Source of the DNA: Poronia punctata | Lineage: Eukaryota; Ascomycota; Sordariomycetes; Xylariales; Xylariaceae | Length of the DNA: 64,000 nucleotides | NCBI GenBank assembly: GCA_022579005.1 | Contig: MU401562.1 | Coordinates: 46,001-110,000, forward strand | Direction: 5' to 3' | In this document: positions 59,182-64,000 of the stretch, in pieces | Layout: every line of letters begins with the position of its first letter | Position numbering within the stretch: the stretch's first letter is position 1 | Made by a program: the position numbers and the translations under genes | The notes under the pieces: generated by a model | Told to the model about the DNA's origin: nothing | Seen by the model: only the letters and a program-made list of their open reading frames with translations | Database searches by the model: none

Positions 59182-62100
59182 ATGGATAGACAACAGGATG
59201 TGTTTGGCCATCTCGTGAAGGAGTTTCTGGGGACGCACGAGTCGGCGTCTAGTAGTCGAGGATCCATCTCCTTTGACGACTTGACAGTGATTGGCAGCGG
59301 ACGAGGTGTAAGTAGTCTTTTTTTTTTTGCCGGCGCTTGACAAGACATATTCCCTACGTACTCGTACATACATGGGCTTACCACCTAAACCCGACTTTGT
59401 ACTACCGATGCGCGGACGCACATGAAAGCGGGTCCGAAGGCTGACGCGCTAGACTTTCAGGTACAAGCAGCTCCTACGGTATGGACCACCATCAAGGGAT
59501 GGACCAATGTGGTGAACCCGCGCACATACACTGAGCCTCATCCGTCGAGGACGCTTCTTCATGGCTTCTCCGGCGCCCTTCGCGGCGGCGAGATGCTGCT
59601 CGTCATCGGCAAGCCCGGCAGTGGCTGTACTACCTTTCTCAAGGCCCTCGCCAACATGCGGGAGGAGTACAAGGGCATCGCCGGACGGGTAACGTATGGT
59701 GGTAGACCTGCCGACGGTAGCGACCCGGATCGTGTCCGGTTGACATTTTGCGGTACGTCACTACTCTCTACATCGTTGTGCATGCGCACTTTATAAGAAT
59801 ATATATAGCTAACGTACACGATAGCCGAGGAGGACAACCACTCCCCAACATTGACGGTCGCACAGACACTTCGGTATGTTCTTCTATCCATGTTATCGAA
59901 AAAGCAAAGGTCGATTTCCTGACGACGACTTTTCATTTTACCTACAGATTTGCTATCCGGGCAACTTGGGATTCCAGATCACCCAACTCTGTCGTCAACC
60001 GTGCTGTTGAGACGTTGGCCAAGTGCGTTGGTCTAGGCCACGTCTTGAAGACGAAAGTCGGAAATCATGCCATTCGTGGCGTTAGTGGTGGTGAGCGAAG
60101 ACGAGTTTCGCTCGCAGAGGCTATATCCACGTGTCCTGAGTAAGTTGGTATTTCGATGCGGGTATTCGATGGGACAAGAGTGGCTGACAAGAATAAAAGT
60201 GTTCTCTGCTTGGATAATCCTACCAATGGTTTGGATTCGGCCACTGCTCTCGACTTCATGCAGATGCTCCGCGAATTCACCACTCAACATGGCTGCTCTA
60301 CGGCCGTGAGTCTGTACCAGGGTAGCGACAGCATGGTGCCCCTATTTGACAAGGTCTTGATCATAAACGGCGGTCGCGAGATTTTCTACGGCAAGGCAAC
60401 AGAAGCCAAGGCGTACTTTGAGAATCTCGGGTTTGAATGCGCCGAGCGAACAACCATTACCGATTTCTTGAACTCCATGACAGCCGAGCCCGAGCTACGT
60501 CATGTTCGGCAAGGATTCAAGTTCCGTGTGCCCACAAATGCCATCGAATTCGAGGAGGCTTATCGAAAGAGCGAATACTACAAGACAAACCGAGATGACA
60601 TGGAGACCGAGATCAGAGAGACTTCGGAACTACCGGTTGGCGCCAAGCGAAAGTCGTTTGAACTGCCGTTATATCGTCAAATCTGGGAATGCTCGATCCG
60701 CCAGTTCAGAATCCTCATCTTTGACGTAAACACCTGGTTGACCGAGCTTGTTACTATTGTTGTCCAAAGTTTGGTGCTCGGTACTCTGTTCCGCGATCAA
60801 GCAAGGGTAACTCAGTCCTTTTTCGTCCTCGGTTCCGCTCTATTCAACTCGGTTCTCGTCCCGGCTCTGCAGTCGATGAGTGAGTTCAACAACAGTTTTG
60901 CCGAGCGTCCCCTCGTCATCCGCCAGAAACAATATCGCTTCTACCGGCCTATAGCCTACGCCATGGGTCTGGTTGTCACGGATGCGGTTTGGAAGGTGGT
61001 GGCGATTGCTTACAACATTCCTCTCTATTTCCTCACGGGCTTTCAGCGGACTGCTGGCAAGTTCTTTACCTGGTTCTTCATCGTGTACGTGCTACATCTG
61101 GCCCTGTCCATGATCTTCCGTGCCATCGCCGTTGCGTCTCCCAACCAGGGACGTGCGGTGCTGCCTGTCGGCCTCATGTTCAACCTGTTTGTGCTCTACA
61201 CTGGTTTGTACGTGCCTGGGCCGCAGATGCAAATCTGGCTCTTCTGGCTCCGGTACCTGAATCCGCTTTACTACGCCTACGAATCCGCCATGGTGAACGA
61301 ATTCGGCAATCTCTGGTACAAGTGCAGTGATGGCGATCTCGCGCCTAGTGGCCCCGCATACAACGCCATCGCCCAGCAGGTCTGTGCCGTCAAGGGTGCG
61401 CTGTCAGGCGAATCAACCGTATCTGGAGCTGCTTTTGTCCGGGAGGAGTATGGCTTTTATGTCAACCACCTGTGGAGGAACATTGGTATCAACGCTGGCA
61501 TCTTTGTCTTTTTCGCCATTTGCACGGGTATCGGAATGGAGTTTTACAAGCTTCCGGCCGGTCGTCTGGCTACTATCTTTTACAAGACTGAACCTGAAAA
61601 GATTTCCAAATCATCTGCCGCCAGCTCTGATGTTTCTGATAGCGAGAAGGGCAGCGTCGATGCGGATGCGCCCCCTCAGACTTCTGGCGGCGTTTTAAGC
61701 TCGCACACTGCGTTGGACTCGGTTGCTACCCATAACGGTCGCACGCTCGCTTGGAAGGACCTCACTCTGGAGCTCAAGGTTGGTGGAGAGACCAAACGTC
61801 TTCTCGATGGTCTCAGCGGATTTGTCGTGCCTGGCCAGTTGACCGCTCTGATGGGCGCTTCTGGTGCCGGAAAGACGACTCTACTAAATACGCTCGCCGG
61901 TCGTCTGGAATTCGGAACCTTGACCGGTGACTTGTATCTCGATGGCGGTCCTCTCCCCAAGTCTTTCCGTCGATTCATGGGTTACGTACAACAGAATGAC
62001 GTCCATCTACCGACCCAGACGGTGCGTGAAGCATTACAGATCACAGCCCATTTACGACGACCTCTCAGTGTTCCAGACGAGGAGAAGGACGCGCACGTCG

Positions 62101-63714
62101 AACGGGTCATTCGTACCCTAGAAATGGAAGATATCGCCGATGCCCTCATTGGTGTTCCCGGAGCCGGTCTCAACTTGGAACAGAGGAAGCGTGTGACGAT
62201 TGGTGTCGAACTCTCGGCCAAGCCAGATATTCTACTACTTGATGAACCCACATCCGGACTTGATGGACAGTCGGCCTTGACGATCGGTCGTCTCTTGCGT
62301 AAACTAGCCGAGTCGGGACAGACTGTTCTCTGCACGATCCATCAACCTGCGGCCGAGTTGATCGAACTCTTTGATCATTTGCTCTTGCTAGTGCCGGGTG
62401 GCCGTGTCGCTTACGATGGCCCGTTCGGTGAGAGGTGCTCGACAGCTCTCGATTATTTTACCCGTGCCAACCCCTCTCGTCCGGTGGCGGATCACGAGAA
62501 CCCGGCTGAATATTTAGTTGAGGTTGTCCGCGACGGACTACCGGCTCAGGGCGAAAAGGCCGAGGCTACTTACGCTGACGTGTGGAAGTCGAGCGAAGAG
62601 CGAACAGCACGTGATCAGCAGCGAGAAAGCATCATTGCCAACAAGTCGGACAGCTCTTCCCTACTTGCCGAACGCACTCATGCCGTGCCTCTATATGCCC
62701 AGCTCAACGCCACCATGCGTCGTACTTGGCTGTATTATTGGCGTGATCCGGATTACTTCACGTCGAAGCTCTGGATGAACGTCGGCAACGCGCTTCTGAA
62801 CGGCCTGACCTACCTCAACTCTGACAACACCCAGCGAGGTGCTTACAACCGCATCTTCTCAGCCTTCATGTCGTTGATCGTTGGACCTCCGGTCGGTTTA
62901 CAGATCCAACCTCGATTCGTGGCACTACGTGATATCTTTATCCTGCGCGAGAAGGCCAGTTTGACATACAGCTGGGTCTGCTTCGTGGTCCCGGCCATCC
63001 TCATCGAACTACCTTACGCCTTCATCACGAGTTTGGTGTATTGGTTGCTGTGGTACTTCCCGGTCGGCTACTTTACGAGTCCGGACCGTGCCGGTTACAG
63101 CTTCCTCATGTACGAGCTCTTCTCCGTCTTCGCCCACAGTCTGGCCCAGTTATGTGCGGCGCTCATGCCCAGCATCAACGCCACCTTCATGGCCAACGGC
63201 TTCTTCTTCATGTTTGTCAACACCTTTGCCGGTACTCTCTCTCCCAGACCGGCGACTCCCAGCGGTTGGCGATGGTACTACTATGTCTCGCCCCTCTACT
63301 ATCTCAGTGAGGGCACCACGTCGGATATGTTGTTCGGTCTCGACATGACTTGTCGGTCGGATGAGATTTCCATCTTCCAGCCTCCCAACACGACTACTTG
63401 TCAGGAATACGCGGCCGATTTCCTACGGTCCGCTACCGGTTTCATCCTTAACCCCGATGCTACTTCTGATTGCCAATACTGTCGATATAAGAACGGGCAG
63501 TCATATGTAAGTTTTTCTTTTTTGGATCTGTCGTGTCCGTTTTTGTTTTTTCAAGGCTAATTTTCTTGTTTAATAATAGTATCTGCAATGGGGTTATAAT
63601 TTCGCAAATCGGTACAGGAACGTCGGTATCTTCATCGGCTTTATCGCGTTCAATTATACGGCTGTCATTTTGTTGACATATCTTACCAAGGTGAAGAAGT
63701 GGAAGAAGGCATAA
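59182..63714 (+). CDS. PDR-type full-size ABC transporter (ABCG family)
   Basis: Six exons (59182-59307, 59461-59752, 59825-59873, 59948-60139, 60200-63506, 63580-63714) give 1366 residues in the (NBD-TMD)x2 order. NBD1 has the fungal PDR-type degenerate Walker [10 protein letters not shown] (92-100, Cys for the catalytic Lys), signature [10 protein letters not shown], and Walker [16 protein letters not shown]2 has a canonical Walker [10 protein letters not shown] (near 771), an altered signature [12 protein letters not shown] and [11 protein letters not shown]. This asymmetry is normal for PDR pumps. Each half ends in about six membrane helices with a large outer loop. The role is ATP-driven efflux of the product, in the position of PatM. 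The first exon is short for the family (42 residues); an in-frame stop lies just upstream of the ATG, so a further 5' exon is possible only by splicing. Confidence 0.93.
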
Positions 63715-64000
63715 ATAGACTGACTAGTAGAGGTGGACCGTGGGGGACCTTTTGCCTACTAGAAAGAAGAAAGAAAGTTTTGATTTTTAACAACAAGATA
63801 CCAAAGAGAACGGAATGTTCTAGTCACGCATTATATACCAAGAATGAAAATATTTAATAGGGCAACTTTCTTGTTTTTTTGTTGTGTGTTTTATTTCTTT
63901 AGGGGGGAGGGGAATAGATATAGAGATTTTTTAATTTAGACATTCTGGCTTTTATCTATGGACTTGTGTGTCTTGATGTGATATGACGGCAAGGACGACG
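63715..64000. other. 3' flank of the ABC transporter
   Basis: AT-rich downstream sequence with AATAT and T-runs that would suit 3'-end formation. No gene is visible before the window ends, so the right limit of the cluster is unknown. Confidence 0.6.

Noticed and set aside
1..64000. CACGTG as a cluster-wide regulatory motif
   Set aside because: Copies by eye are roughly what chance predicts for a 6-mer in 64 kb (about 15). Only the duplicated element at 55201-55282 and the group at 32266-32317 stand out.
1..64000. CRISPR arrays, rRNA genes, bacterial-type operons
   Set aside because: None seen. The gene structure is plainly fungal with spliceosomal introns.

Overview
The window is nuclear DNA of a filamentous ascomycete (Pezizomycotina). 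Genes carry short introns with GTRNGY donors and CTAAC-like branch sites, and the proteins are of fungal secondary-metabolism type. The long intergenic stretches are full of TAGGTA/TACCTA-type simple sequence and microsatellites. I cannot name the species; a sordariomycete of the Xylariales is a guess from style only. No database search or alignment was run, and family comparisons are from memory.

The core is a polyketide cluster built around an intact 6-methylsalicylic-acid-synthase-type polyketide synthase (22089-28001). Around it lie a cytochrome P450 (14926-17018), a PatJ-like cupin (19506-20544), an extended-SDR reductase (29919-31347), a small secreted-looking PatF-like protein (33355-33978), an MFS exporter (37888-39816), a classical SDR (41526-42425), a Zn2Cys6 regulator (43895-46664), a second SDR of the same subfamily (50925-52226), a secreted PatO-like FAD oxidase (52771-55105), a second extended-SDR reductase (56433-57927) and a PDR-type ABC transporter (59182-63714). 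I reconstructed exon chains for all of these and each stays in frame.

The combination 6-MSAS + P450 + PatJ-like + PatO-like + PatF-like + exporters + regulator resembles the patulin pathway. I see no counterpart of the 6-MSA decarboxylase, a second P450, the zinc alcohol dehydrogenase, the GMC oxidase or the esterase of that pathway. The product is therefore more likely a C7/C8 epoxyquinol or a patulin-isomer-type lactone (grammicin of Xylaria is a known example) than patulin itself, or the missing genes lie elsewhere.

The left third looks like a decaying edge. An acyltransferase (3304-4780) carries two frameshifts. An intact SDR (5661-6656) follows, then an FAD oxidase (8746-10570) with two frameshifts but intact splice sites. 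A 4.3 kb stretch with unrecognised coding debris and a perfect 30-bp inverted repeat comes next. The first 3.3 kb holds inverted-repeat elements whose arm mismatches are all transitions, as expected after RIP.
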